Source: Enterobacteriaceae bacterium UBA7338 (lineage in GTDB: Bacteria > Pseudomonadota > Gammaproteobacteria > Enterobacterales > Enterobacteriaceae). Taken from it: a DNA stretch of 64,000 bases. Made by a program: the position numbers and the translations under genes. The notes below the pieces were generated by a model. That model was not told where the DNA came from and did no database searches. It saw nothing but the letters and a program-made list of their open reading frames with translations. Location: NCBI GenBank assembly GCA_002480085.1, contig DKPJ01000009.1, positions 135,169-199,168 on the forward strand, written 5' to 3'. Below are positions 34,940-44,778 of the stretch, in pieces (the stretch's first letter is position 1; the number at the start of each line of letters is the position of its first letter).

Positions 34940-36976
34940 ATGAGCGAATTAATTGAGCACGCTAACGCCATCGAATGGCGCTTCGAACGACAGGTTTTAC
35001 GTCTTGAGCCTTGGGGCAAGCATAGCCTGCGGGTACGCGCCACCTGCGCGCCGGAGTTTAATTCTGAGCTTCATGCTCTGCTGACGCCAGAATCATGCCA
35101 GGCCGAAATTTTGCGAGATGCTGAAACCCTGACTCTGCGCAACGGCAACATCAGCGCGGTATTGAACCTTAAGGGCCAGCTGGCATTTTACAATCAGCAC
35201 GGCGAGCTGCTGCTGGAAGAGATGTGGCGACAGCGTTCTACGGTTGGCATCGGTGCCAGCGAAAAAAGCCAGGACAAGTACGTCAGTGCCCTGAAGCTGG
35301 ATGGACGAGAATTTAAACCGCTGCCCGGCGGTAAATATCAGCTGACAGTACGTTTTGAAGCCCGCAACGGAGAAAGGTTGTATGGCATGGGGCAGTACCA
35401 GCAGCCCTGGCTGGATCTGAAAGGCTGCTCTCTGGAGCTGGCGCAGCGTAACTCGCAGGCCAGCGTGCCGTTTGTCCAGTCCAGTCTCGGCTATGGCCTG
35501 CTGTGGAATAATCCGGCCATTGGCGAGGCTAGCTTTGCGAAAAACCACACTCAATGGACCGCCCGCGTCACCCAGGAGATGGACTATTGGATAACCGCTG
35601 GTGATAACGTGATGGAGTTAACCCGCCAGTATGCCAAAGCCACCGGTACGCCGCCCGCCGCGCCGGAATTTATCAGCGGCCTGTGGCAGTGTAAATTGCG
35701 CTACCGCACCCAGCAGGAGGTGTTGGACGTCGCCCGCGAATATCACCGCCGCAACCTGCCGCTGTCAGTGATGGTTATCGATTTCTTCCACTGGCCCAAT
35801 CAAGGAACCTGGTGTTTCGATCCTACCGACTGGCCGGATCCGCAGGCGATGGTAGAAGAGCTGGAATCAATGGGCATCAGGCTAATGGTTTCGGTCTGGC
35901 CGACCGTGGAGGCGCGTAGCCCGCTATTTCCGCAGATGAAAGCCAAAGGCTGGCTGGTGACCAGCGATCGCGGCGTGCAGGTCAATCTGGATTTTATGGG
36001 CAATACCACCTTCTTTGACGCCACCCACCCGCAGGCGCGGCAGTTTGTCTGGGATACGGTGAAGAAAAACTATTTTGACTATGGGATCAAGCTGTTCTGG
36101 CTGGATGAAGCCGAGCCGGAGTATCGTGCCTATGACTTCGATAACTATCGCTACCATGCTGGGCCGGTACTGGAAGTGGGCAACCGCTATCCGCGCGATT
36201 TCGCTCAGGGCTTCTACGATGGCCTGCGTGCTGAAGGCGAAAACGAGATCGTCAACCTGGTGCGCTGTAGCTGGGCAGGCAGCCAGCGCTACGGCGTACT
36301 CGCTTGGTCCGGAGACGTTCACTCCTCCTTCCATTCGTTCCGCAATCAGCTGGCGGCCGGGCTTAACATGGGCCTGGCGGGCATTCCGTGGTGGACCACC
36401 GATATCGGCGGCTTCCAGGGTGGCAACATCCACGATCCCGAATTTCACGAACTGCTGATCCGCTGGTTCCAGTGGGCGGTGTTCTGTCCGGTCCTGCGTA
36501 TGCACGGCTATCGCGAGCCGCGGATCCAGCCGCCGGAAAGCTATCGCCACGGTATTCCGCAATGCGATAGCGGTTCACCCAACGAGCTGTGGAGCTACGG
36601 TGAGGAGAACTTCGCCATTATGCAGCGCTGGCTAGGCGTTCGCGAAGCGCTACGCCCCTATATTGATGAACTTTACGCTAATGCGCATCATCACGGCGAT
36701 CCGCTCATGCGTCCGCTCTTCTGGCACTATCCCGACGAGGCGCAAAGCTGGCAGATCGAAGACCAATATCTGTTTGGCCGTGATTTACTGGTCGCTCCGG
36801 TGATGCACGTCGGGCAACGTCAGCGCGATGTCTGGCTGCCGGGCGACCATCAGTGGGTCAATTTACAGGGAGAGTGCTATCAGGGCGGGCAGTGTATTTC
36901 GGTGCCTGCTGAACTGGAGACGATTCCGCTTTTTATTCGGGAAGGCAGCCCGTTGATTTCGCTGCTGGTAAAGTAA
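34940..36976 (+). CDS. Glycoside hydrolase family 31, probable alpha-xylosidase
   Basis: A 678-aa cytoplasmic GH31 enzyme with an N-terminal beta-sandwich, a catalytic (beta/alpha)8 barrel from about residue 245, and a C-terminal beta domain. The nucleophile is predicted as D389 in LFWLDEAEPE, and the acid/base as D459 in LAWSGDVHSS. The WLDEAEPE form is closer to xyloglucan-type alpha-xylosidases and transglycosylases than to YicI. The paired GPH transporter suggests intracellular cleavage of a short glycoside. The exact sugar (xylose or glucose) is not settled. No signal peptide is seen. The gene ends 30 bp before tRNA-Gly. Confidence 0.85.
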   Translation: MSELIEHANAIEWRFERQVLRLEPWGKHSLRVRATCAPEFNSELHALLTPESCQAEILRDAETLTLRNGNISAVLNLKGQLAFYNQHGELLLEEMWRQRSTVGIGASEKSQDKYVSALKLDGREFKPLPGGKYQLTVRFEARNGERLYGMGQYQQPWLDLKGCSLELAQRNSQASVPFVQSSLGYGLLWNNPAIGEASFAKNHTQWTARVTQEMDYWITAGDNVMELTRQYAKATGTPPAAPEFISGLWQCKLRYRTQQEVLDVAREYHRRNLPLSVMVIDFFHWPNQGTWCFDPTDWPDPQAMVEELESMGIRLMVSVWPTVEARSPLFPQMKAKGWLVTSDRGVQVNLDFMGNTTFFDATHPQARQFVWDTVKKNYFDYGIKLFWLDEAEPEYRAYDFDNYRYHAGPVLEVGNRYPRDFAQGFYDGLRAEGENEIVNLVRCSWAGSQRYGVLAWSGDVHSSFHSFRNQLAAGLNMGLAGIPWWTTDIGGFQGGNIHDPEFHELLIRWFQWAVFCPVLRMHGYREPRIQPPESYRHGIPQCDSGSPNELWSYGEENFAIMQRWLGVREALRPYIDELYANAHHHGDPLMRPLFWHYPDEAQSWQIEDQYLFGRDLLVAPVMHVGQRQRDVWLPGDHQWVNLQGECYQGGQCISVPAELETIPLFIREGSPLISLLVK

Positions 36977-37006
36977 GTCAGAGTGGTGTTCGGGAGATTT
37001 GAAATC

Positions 37007-37080
37007 TGGAGCGGGCGAAGGGAATCGAACCCTCGTATAGAGCTTGGGAAGCTCTCGTTCTACCATTGAACTACGCCCGC
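37007..37080 (-). tRNA. glyU: tRNA-Gly (anticodon CCC)
   Basis: On the minus strand this is a 74-nt cloverleaf beginning GCGGGCGTAGTTCAATGG and ending CGCCCGCTCCA, with encoded CCA. The anticodon loop TTCCCAA gives CCC, which reads GGG codons. It matches E. coli glyU as recalled. It marks the junction between accessory DNA to the left and conserved backbone (actS onward) to the right. Confidence 0.96.
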
Positions 37081-37086
37081 TTTGAG

Positions 37087-37115
37087 GTGCGTAAGGCATT
37101 ATAAACCTTACGCAC
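37087..37115. other. Perfect 10-bp hairpin upstream of tRNA-Gly
   Basis: GTGCGTAAGG (37087-37096) pairs exactly with CCTTACGCAC (37106-37115) around a 9-nt AT-rich loop. It lies between the actS 3' end and the tRNA 5' end, both on the minus strand. It may end actS transcription or set tRNA processing; it lacks a U-tract. Confidence 0.5.
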
Positions 37116-37160
37116 CGTCTGGCAAGCCGGATGGCGGCTAACCGATGGTTAATTAATCAG

Positions 37161-37862
37161 TTAGCACTTCGGCGGGGTGCCCTGCGGCGGCAGGTAGCGG
37201 ATCGGATCGATGGCGGTGGCGCGGTAGCGCAACTGGAAGTGGAGCTTCACCGAGTCGGTATCAGAGCTGCCCATCGTCGCAATCTTCTGCCCTATTTTTA
37301 CGCTCTGGCCGTTGTTCACCAGCAGCGTGTCGTTGTGGGCGTAGGCGGTGATGTAATCCTCGTTATGCTTGATCATAATGAGGTTGCCGTAGCCGCGCAG
37401 CTGGTTGCCGACGTAGACCACCTTCCCTGCCCCGGCGGCGTAGATCGCCTGCCCGCGAGAGCCAGCAATGTCGATGCCCTTGTTACCGCCGTCGGCGGAG
37501 GAGTATGGCAGCACGACGGTGCCGCTCGTCGGCCAGCGCCAGCAGCGCTGCCCTACCGGTGGCCAGGAGGCTGGCGGCACGGTGACGACGCGTGAGGAGG
37601 CGCTGCCGCTGCGCTTACCGGAGGCCTTTTTGCCGGAACCATTGATGCGCAGCCGCTGGCCGATCTCAATGGTATAGGGCGGAGAGATACCGTTAAGGCG
37701 CGCCAGATCCCTGACGCTGGTACCGGTCAGGCGCGAGATGCGCGACAGCGTATCGCCACGTTTAACGACGTAGACATCTTCATCCGACAGCTTGTTAGAT
37801 GAACAGGCGGCCAGCAGCATGACCAGCATCAGGCAGATAATAAGGCGAAACGGTTTTCTCAT
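37161..37862 (-). CDS. actS: Amidase activator lipoprotein ActS (YgeR), LytM domain
   Basis: A 233-aa outer-membrane-type lipoprotein. Its signal ends in the lipobox LLAAC (Cys near residue 20). A LysM domain (YVVKRGDTLSRISRLTG...LNGISPPYTIEIGQRLRI) is followed by a basic linker and a C-terminal LytM/M23 fold (KGIDIAGSRGQAIYAAGAGKVVYVGNQLRGYGNLIMIKH). The metal ligands are degenerate (HFQLRY instead of HxH), as in EnvC and NlpD, so it is an activator of periplasmic amidases rather than a peptidase. The start at 37862 follows AGGACG. In E. coli ygeR also follows the glyU region. Confidence 0.9.
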   Translation of the reverse strand: MRKPFRLIICLMLVMLLAACSSNKLSDEDVYVVKRGDTLSRISRLTGTSVRDLARLNGISPPYTIEIGQRLRINGSGKKASGKRSGSASSRVVTVPPASWPPVGQRCWRWPTSGTVVLPYSSADGGNKGIDIAGSRGQAIYAAGAGKVVYVGNQLRGYGNLIMIKHNEDYITAYAHNDTLLVNNGQSVKIGQKIATMGSSDTDSVKLHFQLRYRATAIDPIRYLPPQGTPPKC

Positions 37863-37977
37863 CGGGCGTCCTGCGCTCAAAACGGATCCTCAGGTAATGG
37901 CTATGGGGTTGTTTATGATAGCAGCCATCCGCCAGAGGCTAAATGTCTTCACGGTGATTTACATTTCAGGGGAGTTG

Positions 37978-38060
37978 ATGCCCGGTGGCGCTACGCTTAC
38001 CGGGCCTACGGGCAGTGCGGTTTTGTAGGCCGGATAAGCGCAGCGCTATCCGGCTTTTTT
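37978..38060. repeat. Two REP units between actS and lysS
   Basis: GCCCGGTGGCGCTACGCTTACCGGGCCTAC is followed by GCCGGATAAGCGCAGCGCTATCCGGCTTTTTT. The second unit ends in a T-run on the plus strand. Both lie just past the lysS stop. Confidence 0.82.
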
Positions 38061-38067
38061 GCAGGCG

Positions 38068-39585
38068 TTACTTAACCGGACGCATCGCCGGGAAGAGGAT
38101 CACGTCGCGGATAGTGTGGCTGTTGGTGAACAGCATCACCATACGGTCGATACCAATCCCCAGTCCCGCCGTCGGCGGCAGGCCGTGCTCCAGTGCGGTC
38201 ACGTAGTCTTCGTCAAAGAACATCGCCTCGTCGTCACCGGCAGCTTTCGCATCCACCTGGTCCTGGAAGCGCTGGGCCTGGTCTTCCGCGTCGTTCAGCT
38301 CGCTGAAGCCGTTGCCGATCTCACGTCCGCCAATGAAGAACTCAAAGCGGTCGGTGATCTCCGGGTTCTCGTCGTTACGACGCGCCAGCGGGGAGACTTC
38401 TGCCGGGTACTCGGTGATGAAGGTCGGCTGGATCAGGTGCGCTTCAGCGGTCTCTTCGAAAATTTCGGTCACGATACGGCCCAGACCCCAGCTCTTCTCA
38501 ACCTTGAGGCCAAGGCTTTCAGCGATCGCTTTCGCCGCATCGAAGTTATCCAGGTCGGCCATATTGGTTTCCGGACGGTACTTCTTGATCGCCTCGCGCA
38601 TGGTCAGCTTCTCAAACGGCTTGCCGAAATCGAAGGTCTCTTCGCCATAAGGAACCTGAGTGGTGCCGAGAATGTCCTGCGCCAGGGTGCGGAACAGGGA
38701 TTCGGTCAGCTCGATCAGGTCTTTATAGTCCGCATAGGCCATGTAGAGTTCCATCATGGTGAACTCAGGGTTATGGCGCACGGAGATACCTTCGTTACGG
38801 AAGTTACGGTTGATCTCGAACACGCGATCGAAGCCGCCCACCACCAGACGCTTGAGGTACAGCTCCGGCGCGATACGCAGGTACATGTCCAGGTCCAGGG
38901 CGTTGTGATGGGTGATGAACGGACGCGCGGATGCCCCACCCGGGATCACCTGCATCATCGGGGTTTCCACTTCCATAAAGTCGCGGCCCACCATGAACTG
39001 GCGAATACCAGCCATGATCTGGGAGCGAATTTTGAAAGTCTTACGGGACTCATCGTTGGAGATGAGATCCAGGTAGCGCTGACGGTAGCGCGCTTCCTGA
39101 TCCTGCAGGCCGTGGAACTTGTCCGGCAGCGGGCGCAGGGCTTTGGTCAGCAGGCGCAGCTCGGTGCAGTGGATGGATAGCTCACCGGTCTTGGTCTTGA
39201 ACAGCTTACCTTTCGCGCCAAGGATATCGCCGAGGTCCCACTTCTTGAACTGCTCGTTGTAGATGCCTTCCGGCAGGTCGTCGCGGGAGACGTAAAGCTG
39301 AATGCGGCCGCCAACGTCCTGCAGGGTGACGAAGGACGCCTTGCCCATGATACGGCGGGTCATCATCCGGCCGGCCACGCTCACCTCCACGTTCAGCGCT
39401 TCCAGCTCGTCGTTCTCTTTTGCGTCAAACTCGGCGTGCAGCGCATCGGAAGTGCGATCGCGGCGGAAGTCGTTCGGGAACGCAACGCCCTGCTCACGCA
39501 GCTGCGCCAGCTTCTCGCGGCGGGTTTTTAGTTCGTTATTAAGATCGACCGCCGCGTCAGCGCCCTGTGCTTGTTGTTCAGACAT
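38068..39585 (-). CDS. lysS: Lysyl-tRNA synthetase (class II)
   Basis: A 505-aa cytoplasmic enzyme that charges tRNA-Lys. It has an N-terminal OB-fold anticodon-binding domain ([23 protein letters not shown]) and class II motif 1 ([21 protein letters not shown]). Motif 2 is in [20 protein letters not shown] and motif 3 in [12 protein letters not shown]. Length equals E. coli LysS. It follows prfB by 9 bp, as in E. coli, and probably shares its transcript. Confidence 0.96.
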   Translation of the reverse strand: MSEQQAQGADAAVDLNNELKTRREKLAQLREQGVAFPNDFRRDRTSDALHAEFDAKENDELEALNVEVSVAGRMMTRRIMGKASFVTLQDVGGRIQLYVSRDDLPEGIYNEQFKKWDLGDILGAKGKLFKTKTGELSIHCTELRLLTKALRPLPDKFHGLQDQEARYRQRYLDLISNDESRKTFKIRSQIMAGIRQFMVGRDFMEVETPMMQVIPGGASARPFITHHNALDLDMYLRIAPELYLKRLVVGGFDRVFEINRNFRNEGISVRHNPEFTMMELYMAYADYKDLIELTESLFRTLAQDILGTTQVPYGEETFDFGKPFEKLTMREAIKKYRPETNMADLDNFDAAKAIAESLGLKVEKSWGLGRIVTEIFEETAEAHLIQPTFITEYPAEVSPLARRNDENPEITDRFEFFIGGREIGNGFSELNDAEDQAQRFQDQVDAKAAGDDEAMFFDEDYVTALEHGLPPTAGLGIGIDRMVMLFTNSHTIRDVILFPAMRPVK

Positions 39586-39594
39586 GTTGGTTCC

Positions 39595-40693
39595 TCATAG
39601 CCCTGCTTTCAAACTTGCTTCAATAAACTGGTCCAGACTGCCGTCCAGCACCGCCTGCGTGTTGCGGGTTTCAACCCCGGTGCGCAGATCTTTGATACGG
39701 GAGTCGTCCAGTACGTAAGAACGGATCTGGCTGCCCCAGCCGATGTCGGATTTGTTATCTTCCATCGCCTGCTTCTCAGCATTTTTCTTCTGCATCTCCA
39801 GCTCATAAAGCTTCGCTTTCATCTGCTTCATGGCCTGGTCTTTGTTCTTATGCTGGGAACGGTCGTTCTGGCACTGAGTCACGGTATTGGTCGGAATATG
39901 GGTAATACGCACCGCTGATTCCGTCCGGTTAACGTGCTGGCCACCCGCGCCGGAGGCACGGTAAACGTCGATACGCAGGTCCGCCGGGTTGATTTCGATA
40001 TCGATATCGTCTTCCACTTCCGGGTAGACAAATGCCGAGCTGAAGGAGGTGTGACGACGGCCGCCGGAGTCAAACGGACTCTTACGTACCAGGCGGTGTA
40101 CACCGGTTTCGGTACGCAGCCAGCCGTAGGCGTAATCGCCAATGATTTTGATGGTCACGGACTTCAGGCCAGCAACTTCACCCTCGGACTCTTCGATAAT
40201 CTCGGTTTTGAAGCCGCGTGCTTCGGCCCAGCGCAGATACATACGTGTCAGCATGCTGGCCCAGTCCTGGGCTTCCGTACCGCCGGAGCCGGCCTGGATA
40301 TCCAGATAGCAGTCGGCGCTGTCGTATTCACCAGAGAACATGCGGCGGAACTCAAGCTGCGCCAGCTTCTCTTCCAGCACGTCAAGCTCAGCAACGGCTT
40401 CGTTAAAGGTCTCTTCGTCGTCCGCTTCTACGGCCAGCTCCAGCAGACCGGAAACATCTTCCAGGCCCTGGCGCATCTGATCCAGCGTATCGACGATGGC
40501 TTCCAGGGAGGAGCGCTCTTTACCCAGCGCCTGCGCGCGTTCGGGTTCGTTCCAGACGTCCGGCTGTTCCAGCTCGGCGTTTACTTCTTCAAGACGCTCT
40601 TTCTTGGCATCATAGTCAAAGATACCCCCTAAGAACGTCAGAGCGCTCCGTGAGGTCCTGAATGCGGTTTTTTACAGGATTGATTTCAAACAT
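39595..40693 (-). CDS. prfB: Peptide chain release factor 2 with programmed +1 frameshift
   Basis: RF2, which recognises UAA and UGA. Translation starts at the ATG at 40693 ([18 protein letters not shown]...). After 25 codons it meets CTT-TGA, preceded by the Shine-Dalgarno-like AGGGGG (40630-40625). A +1 slip on CTT (40621-40619) skips the stop at 40618-40616 and continues in the frame of the 293-aa downstream region. This is the autoregulatory site known from E. coli, not a mutation. The main frame contains [13 protein letters not shown] and the peptidyl-tRNA hydrolysis motif GAGGQHVN. The SPF tripeptide reads UGA. The total is about 365 aa. Confidence 0.95.
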
Positions 40694-40781
40694 GGCTGTA
40701 TTCTTTTCTGCGCTAGTCAAAATGCGGTTATAAGGGCGGGATCTTAGCGGATTCGCGCCCTTTTTTACAGTGAAAGTGATG

Positions 40782-42515
40782 CTAAATCGGCCAGATATCG
40801 TCGATGATTAGCTGCACGCTGCGGTTACCTCGGAACTCGTTGACATCAAGTTTATAGGCAAGGCTCACTTCGCGCACGCCGTTGTCCGGCCAGATGGTGG
40901 TATCGACGTTAAACGCAATGCCGTCCAGCAGCGGGCCACCCCCGACCGGCTCGACCATCACCTTCAGGTGACGCTCGCCGACAATACGCTGTTGCAGCAG
41001 ACGAAAATGCCCATCGAACAGCGGCTCCGGGAACATCTGCCCCCACGGCCCGGCGTCGCGCAGCATCTCTGCGACCTCCAGCGTCATTTCGGCGGGTGAA
41101 AGCGGGCCGTCGGAAACGACCTCACCCTGTAACAGGGCGGGATCCAGCCACTCGGTGACCAGCGCGCCAAAGCGCTGCTGGAACTCCTCGAAGCGCGCCG
41201 CTTCCAGCGACAGACCCGCCGCCATGGCGTGGCCGCCGAACTTCAGCATCATACCCGGATAGAGCGTGTCGAGACGCTCAAGGGCATCGCGCATATGCAG
41301 ACCCTGAATCGAACGGCCAGAGCCTTTGAGCAGGCCATCCCCCGCCGGGGCAAAAGCTATCACCGGGCGGTGGAAGCGCTCTTTGATGCGCGAGGCGAGA
41401 ATACCGACCACGCCCTGATGCCACTCGGGATGATACATCGCCAGCCCGCCGGGCAGCGTCTCGCTGCTGCGCTCCAGCTTCTCGCAGAGCGCCAGCGCCT
41501 CGGCCTGCATCCCCTGCTCAATCTCTTTACGCGTCTGGTTGAGGGCGTCCAGCTCGCTGGCCAGCACCCGGGCTTCACCAACGTTGTCACAGAGCAGCAG
41601 CGCCACGCCTACCGACATATCGTCGAGCCGCCCGGCGGCGTTAAGCCGGGGACCGAGGGCAAAGCCGAGATCGCTGGCCGCCAGCTTCTGTGCGTCGCGG
41701 TTGGCGATCTCCAGCAGTGCCTTAATGCCTGGGCGGCACTTGCCCGCCCGAATGCGGCTCAGACCCTGCCAGGTCAAAATACGGTTGTTGGCATCCAGCG
41801 GCACCACGTCAGCCACCGTGCCAAGGGCAACGAGATCCAGCAGCTCCGCCAGGTTAGGCTCGGCCAGACCGCGTGCTGCAAACCAGCCCTGTTCGCGCAG
41901 ATGGGCGCGCAGGGCCAGCATCAGGTAGAAAGCGACCCCTACCCCCGCCAGCGACTTCGACGGGAAGGTGCAGTCGCGCAGGTTCGGGTTCACGATCGCC
42001 TCGGCGGCCGGCAGCGTCTCGCCTGGCAGGTGGTGATCGGTCACCAGCACCGGGATCCCCAGCTCATGGGCACGATCGACGCCCGCATGGGAGGAGATGC
42101 CGTTATCCACGGTCAGGATCATCTGCGCGCCGCGGGCATGGGCCTGATCGACCACCTCCGGGCTTAACCCGTAGCCGTCGTCAAAGCGGTTTGGCACCAG
42201 GCAGGTGACGTTCCCGCAGCCCAGCGCGCGCAGGGCCAGCACGCTGAGGGCGGTGCTGGTGGCGCCGTCGGCGTCAAAATCACCGACCACAACAATGCGC
42301 AGCTCCTCCTGCAGGGCGCGATAGAGCAGCGCCACGGCGTTACCGATGCCGCTGAGCTGCTGCCATGAGAGCATCCCTTTGACGCTGCGCTCCAGCTCCC
42401 CAGCCGAGCTTACGCCGCGGCTGGCATATAAGCGCCGCAGCAGCGGGGGCAGGTTCGCTGGTAGATCCGCCGCCTCATCCACTGTTCGGCGGCGAAGTTG
42501 TCTCTGATGTTTCAC
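40782..42515 (-). CDS. recJ: Single-stranded-DNA-specific exonuclease RecJ
   Basis: A 577-aa 5'-3' ssDNA exonuclease of the DHH phosphoesterase superfamily, used in recombination and mismatch repair. Metal-binding motifs are DFDADG (residues 79-84), the VDNG segment and TDHH near 160. The DHHA1 domain and OB fold follow, ending IIDDIWPI. Length equals E. coli RecJ. Transcribed from the xerD-dsbC-recJ operon, its ATG lies just 5 bp after the dsbC stop. Confidence 0.96.
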   Translation of the reverse strand: MKHQRQLRRRTVDEAADLPANLPPLLRRLYASRGVSSAGELERSVKGMLSWQQLSGIGNAVALLYRALQEELRIVVVGDFDADGATSTALSVLALRALGCGNVTCLVPNRFDDGYGLSPEVVDQAHARGAQMILTVDNGISSHAGVDRAHELGIPVLVTDHHLPGETLPAAEAIVNPNLRDCTFPSKSLAGVGVAFYLMLALRAHLREQGWFAARGLAEPNLAELLDLVALGTVADVVPLDANNRILTWQGLSRIRAGKCRPGIKALLEIANRDAQKLAASDLGFALGPRLNAAGRLDDMSVGVALLLCDNVGEARVLASELDALNQTRKEIEQGMQAEALALCEKLERSSETLPGGLAMYHPEWHQGVVGILASRIKERFHRPVIAFAPAGDGLLKGSGRSIQGLHMRDALERLDTLYPGMMLKFGGHAMAAGLSLEAARFEEFQQRFGALVTEWLDPALLQGEVVSDGPLSPAEMTLEVAEMLRDAGPWGQMFPEPLFDGHFRLLQQRIVGERHLKVMVEPVGGGPLLDGIAFNVDTTIWPDNGVREVSLAYKLDVNEFRGNRSVQLIIDDIWPI

Positions 42516-42520
42516 GAAAA

Positions 42521-43231
42521 TTATTTACCGCTCATAGATTTCTGCTGGTCAAGGAACGCCTTCAGCTCCTGCGGACCCTGATAGCCCGGCACGACGTAGC
42601 CGTTGCTCAGGACGATAGCCGGGGTGCCGCTGACGCCGAACTGCACGCCCAGCGCATAGTGGTTAGCAATGTCGATATCGCAGCTGGCTGGCTGCACGCC
42701 TTTGCCGTTCATCGCATTGTCGAAGGCTTTGTTACGATCTTTCGCGCACCAGACCGACTTCATATCTTTTGCCGCATCGCTCTGGATGCCCTGACGCGGG
42801 AAGGCGAGGTAGCGCACGGTGATGCCCAGCGCGTTGTAGTCCGCCATCTCTTCGTGAAGCTTATGACAGTAGCCGCAGGTGATATCGGTAAACACGGTAA
42901 TGACGTGCTTCTCTTGTGCAGCTTTGTAGACAATCATCTCTTTTTCCAGCGCGTTGAGATGGGTCATCAGCATCTGGTTAGTGACGTTGACCGGCTGCGC
43001 GCCGCTGACGTCGTACATGGGTCCCTGAATAATATGTTTACCGTCGTCGGTGACATACAGCACGCCGCTGTTAGTCATTACGGTTTTCATGCCGCTGACC
43101 GGCGCAGGCTGGATCTCGGTGCTCTGCACGCCCAGCTTCGCCAGCGACTGTTTGATTGCCGCATCATCCGCGTGGGCCATCCCGGAGAGCGTTGCCGCCA
43201 GCAGGGTAAACATCATTAAACTCTTTTTCAT
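42521..43231 (-). CDS. dsbC: Periplasmic disulfide isomerase DsbC
   Basis: A 236-aa periplasmic protein-disulfide isomerase. The ATG at 43231 follows AGGACGG and opens a signal peptide (MKKSLMMFTLLAATLSGMAHA), so the longer upstream frame is not used. The N-terminal dimerisation domain precedes a thioredoxin fold with active site CGYC in FTDITCGYCHKLHEEM. A second cysteine pair (WCAKDR...ASCDI) is present as in E. coli. It lies between xerD (22 bp) and recJ (5 bp) in one operon. Confidence 0.95.
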   Translation of the reverse strand: MKKSLMMFTLLAATLSGMAHADDAAIKQSLAKLGVQSTEIQPAPVSGMKTVMTNSGVLYVTDDGKHIIQGPMYDVSGAQPVNVTNQMLMTHLNALEKEMIVYKAAQEKHVITVFTDITCGYCHKLHEEMADYNALGITVRYLAFPRQGIQSDAAKDMKSVWCAKDRNKAFDNAMNGKGVQPASCDIDIANHYALGVQFGVSGTPAIVLSNGYVVPGYQGPQELKAFLDQQKSMSGK

Positions 43232-43253
43232 AACCGTCCTTAACTGTTCAGCA

Positions 43254-44150
43254 TCATGCCCGGGGGTGATGCTGTTGATGAAGTTGTCGCAGGCGTTCCG
43301 TAGCCACATGGGTGTAGATCTGCGTCGTTGAGAGATCGCTGTGTCCAAGCAGCATCTGCACCACGCGCAGGTCAGCGCCGTGGTTTAGCAGATGCGTGGC
43401 AAAGGCGTGGCGCAATACGTGCGGCGAAAGCTTTTCACCGTCGATGCCCGCCAGCAGAGCATAATGTTTGATCCGGTGCCAGAAGGTCTGCCGGGTCATC
43501 TGCTGGGCACGCTGGCTGGGGAAGAGCGTATCGATTGAGGTGCCGTTCAGCAACCACGGCCGGCCATGCTCAAGGTAATTTTCCAGCCAGTAGACTGCTT
43601 CTTCGCCCAGCGGCACCAGCCGCTCTTTGTTACCTTTGCCGATGACCCGCACCACGCCCTGGCGCAGGCTGATGTCGCTCATGGTCAGCCCGACCAGCTC
43701 CGAGACGCGCAGCCCGGTGGCGTAGAGCACCTCCAGCATTGCCTTATCGCGCAGCTCCAGCGGCTGATCCACCAGCGGAGCCTGCAGCAGGCGTTCAACC
43801 TGGGCCTCGCTGAGATCTTTTGGCAGCCGCTGCGGTAGCTTGGGCGACGCCAGCAGCGCACTGGGATCGTCCGGGCGTAGCTTCTCCCGGTACAGGTGCT
43901 GAAAGAGACGCCGTATGGCGCTCAGCAGGCGCGCAGAGCTGGTGGCTTTATAGCCGCCTTCAATACGCTCCGCCAGCAGCGCCTGGAGATCGTCGCTTTG
44001 CGCGCTCTGTAACGAGAGGCCGCGATGGTGCAGCCACTCCACCACCATGCTAAGGTCGCGACGGTAGGCGCTCAGCGTATTCTCCGCCAGATTACGCTCC
44101 AGCCAGAGCGCATCAAGAAACTGTTCTATGCGTGCGAGATCCTGATCCAT
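43254..44150 (-). CDS. xerD: Site-specific tyrosine recombinase XerD
   Basis: A 298-aa recombinase that, with XerC, resolves chromosome dimers at dif. The ATG at 44150 follows GAGGCTC and begins MDQDLARIEQF as in E. coli. The SAM-like DNA-binding domain covers ~1-105. The catalytic residues sit in ATGLRVSELVG (Arg), KGNKERLVP (Lys), HVLRHAFATHL (His, Arg), LGHSDLSTTQIYTHV (His, Tyr). It heads the xerD-dsbC-recJ operon, divergent from fldB. Confidence 0.96.
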   Translation of the reverse strand: MDQDLARIEQFLDALWLERNLAENTLSAYRRDLSMVVEWLHHRGLSLQSAQSDDLQALLAERIEGGYKATSSARLLSAIRRLFQHLYREKLRPDDPSALLASPKLPQRLPKDLSEAQVERLLQAPLVDQPLELRDKAMLEVLYATGLRVSELVGLTMSDISLRQGVVRVIGKGNKERLVPLGEEAVYWLENYLEHGRPWLLNGTSIDTLFPSQRAQQMTRQTFWHRIKHYALLAGIDGEKLSPHVLRHAFATHLLNHGADLRVVQMLLGHSDLSTTQIYTHVATERLRQLHQQHHPRA

Positions 44151-44250
44151 TTGAGCCTCTTGTGGTCTGCGGCTCTCCATTATGCCTGATTGCCCACCGA
44201 TTCTGGTACACTGTGCGCAAAGCCCCATCAGGAATTGAGACGTTTACGCT

Positions 44251-44772
44251 ATGAACATTGGTCTTTTCTATGGTTCCAGTACCTGCTACACCGAAATGGC
44301 AGCGGAGAAAATTCGCGACGTTATCGGCCCGGAACTGGTCACGCTGCACAACCTGAAAGACGACGCTGTCTCCTTAATGGAGCAGTACGATGTCCTGATT
44401 CTCGGCATTCCCACCTGGGATTTTGGCGAGCTTCAGGAGGACTGGGAAGCGGTCTGGGAGCAGCTCGACGGCCTGAACCTCGATGGTAAAATCATTGCGC
44501 TGTACGGCATGGGCGATCAGCTCGGCTACGGCGAGTGGTTCCTTGACGCGCTCGGCATGCTGCACGACAAGCTGGCCGCCAAAGCCGTGACCTTTATCGG
44601 CTACTGGCCGACTGAGGGCTATGAGTTTACCAGTCCTAAGCCGGTGATTGCCGACGGACAGCTCTTTGTTGGCCTGGCGCTGGATGAAACCAACCAGTAC
44701 GATCTGAGCGAAGATCGCATCCAGAGCTGGTGCGAACAGATCCTCAGCGAAATGGCCGAGCAGTTCGCCTGA
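44251..44772 (+). CDS. fldB: Flavodoxin 2 FldB
   Basis: A 173-aa long-chain flavodoxin that carries FMN and transfers single electrons. The phosphate-binding loop GSSTCYTEM occurs at residues 9-17, with aromatic FMN-stacking residues in TWDFGE and [18 protein letters not shown]. It is divergent from xerD and convergent with cptA, whose stop lies 6 bp away. Acidic composition fits an electron-transfer protein. Confidence 0.94.
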   Translation: MNIGLFYGSSTCYTEMAAEKIRDVIGPELVTLHNLKDDAVSLMEQYDVLILGIPTWDFGELQEDWEAVWEQLDGLNLDGKIIALYGMGDQLGYGEWFLDALGMLHDKLAAKAVTFIGYWPTEGYEFTSPKPVIADGQLFVGLALDETNQYDLSEDRIQSWCEQILSEMAEQFA

Positions 44773-44778
44773 TAGGTT

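Noticed and set aside
37007..37080. Possible att site or integrase-linked island at tRNA-Gly
   Set aside because: No integrase gene and no direct repeat of the tRNA 3' end were seen nearby, so only a hotspot, not a defined element, is claimed.
40616..40621. Apparent disabling frameshift near the start of prfB
   Set aside because: It is the known programmed +1 site (CTT-TGA with upstream AGGGGG), not a mutation.
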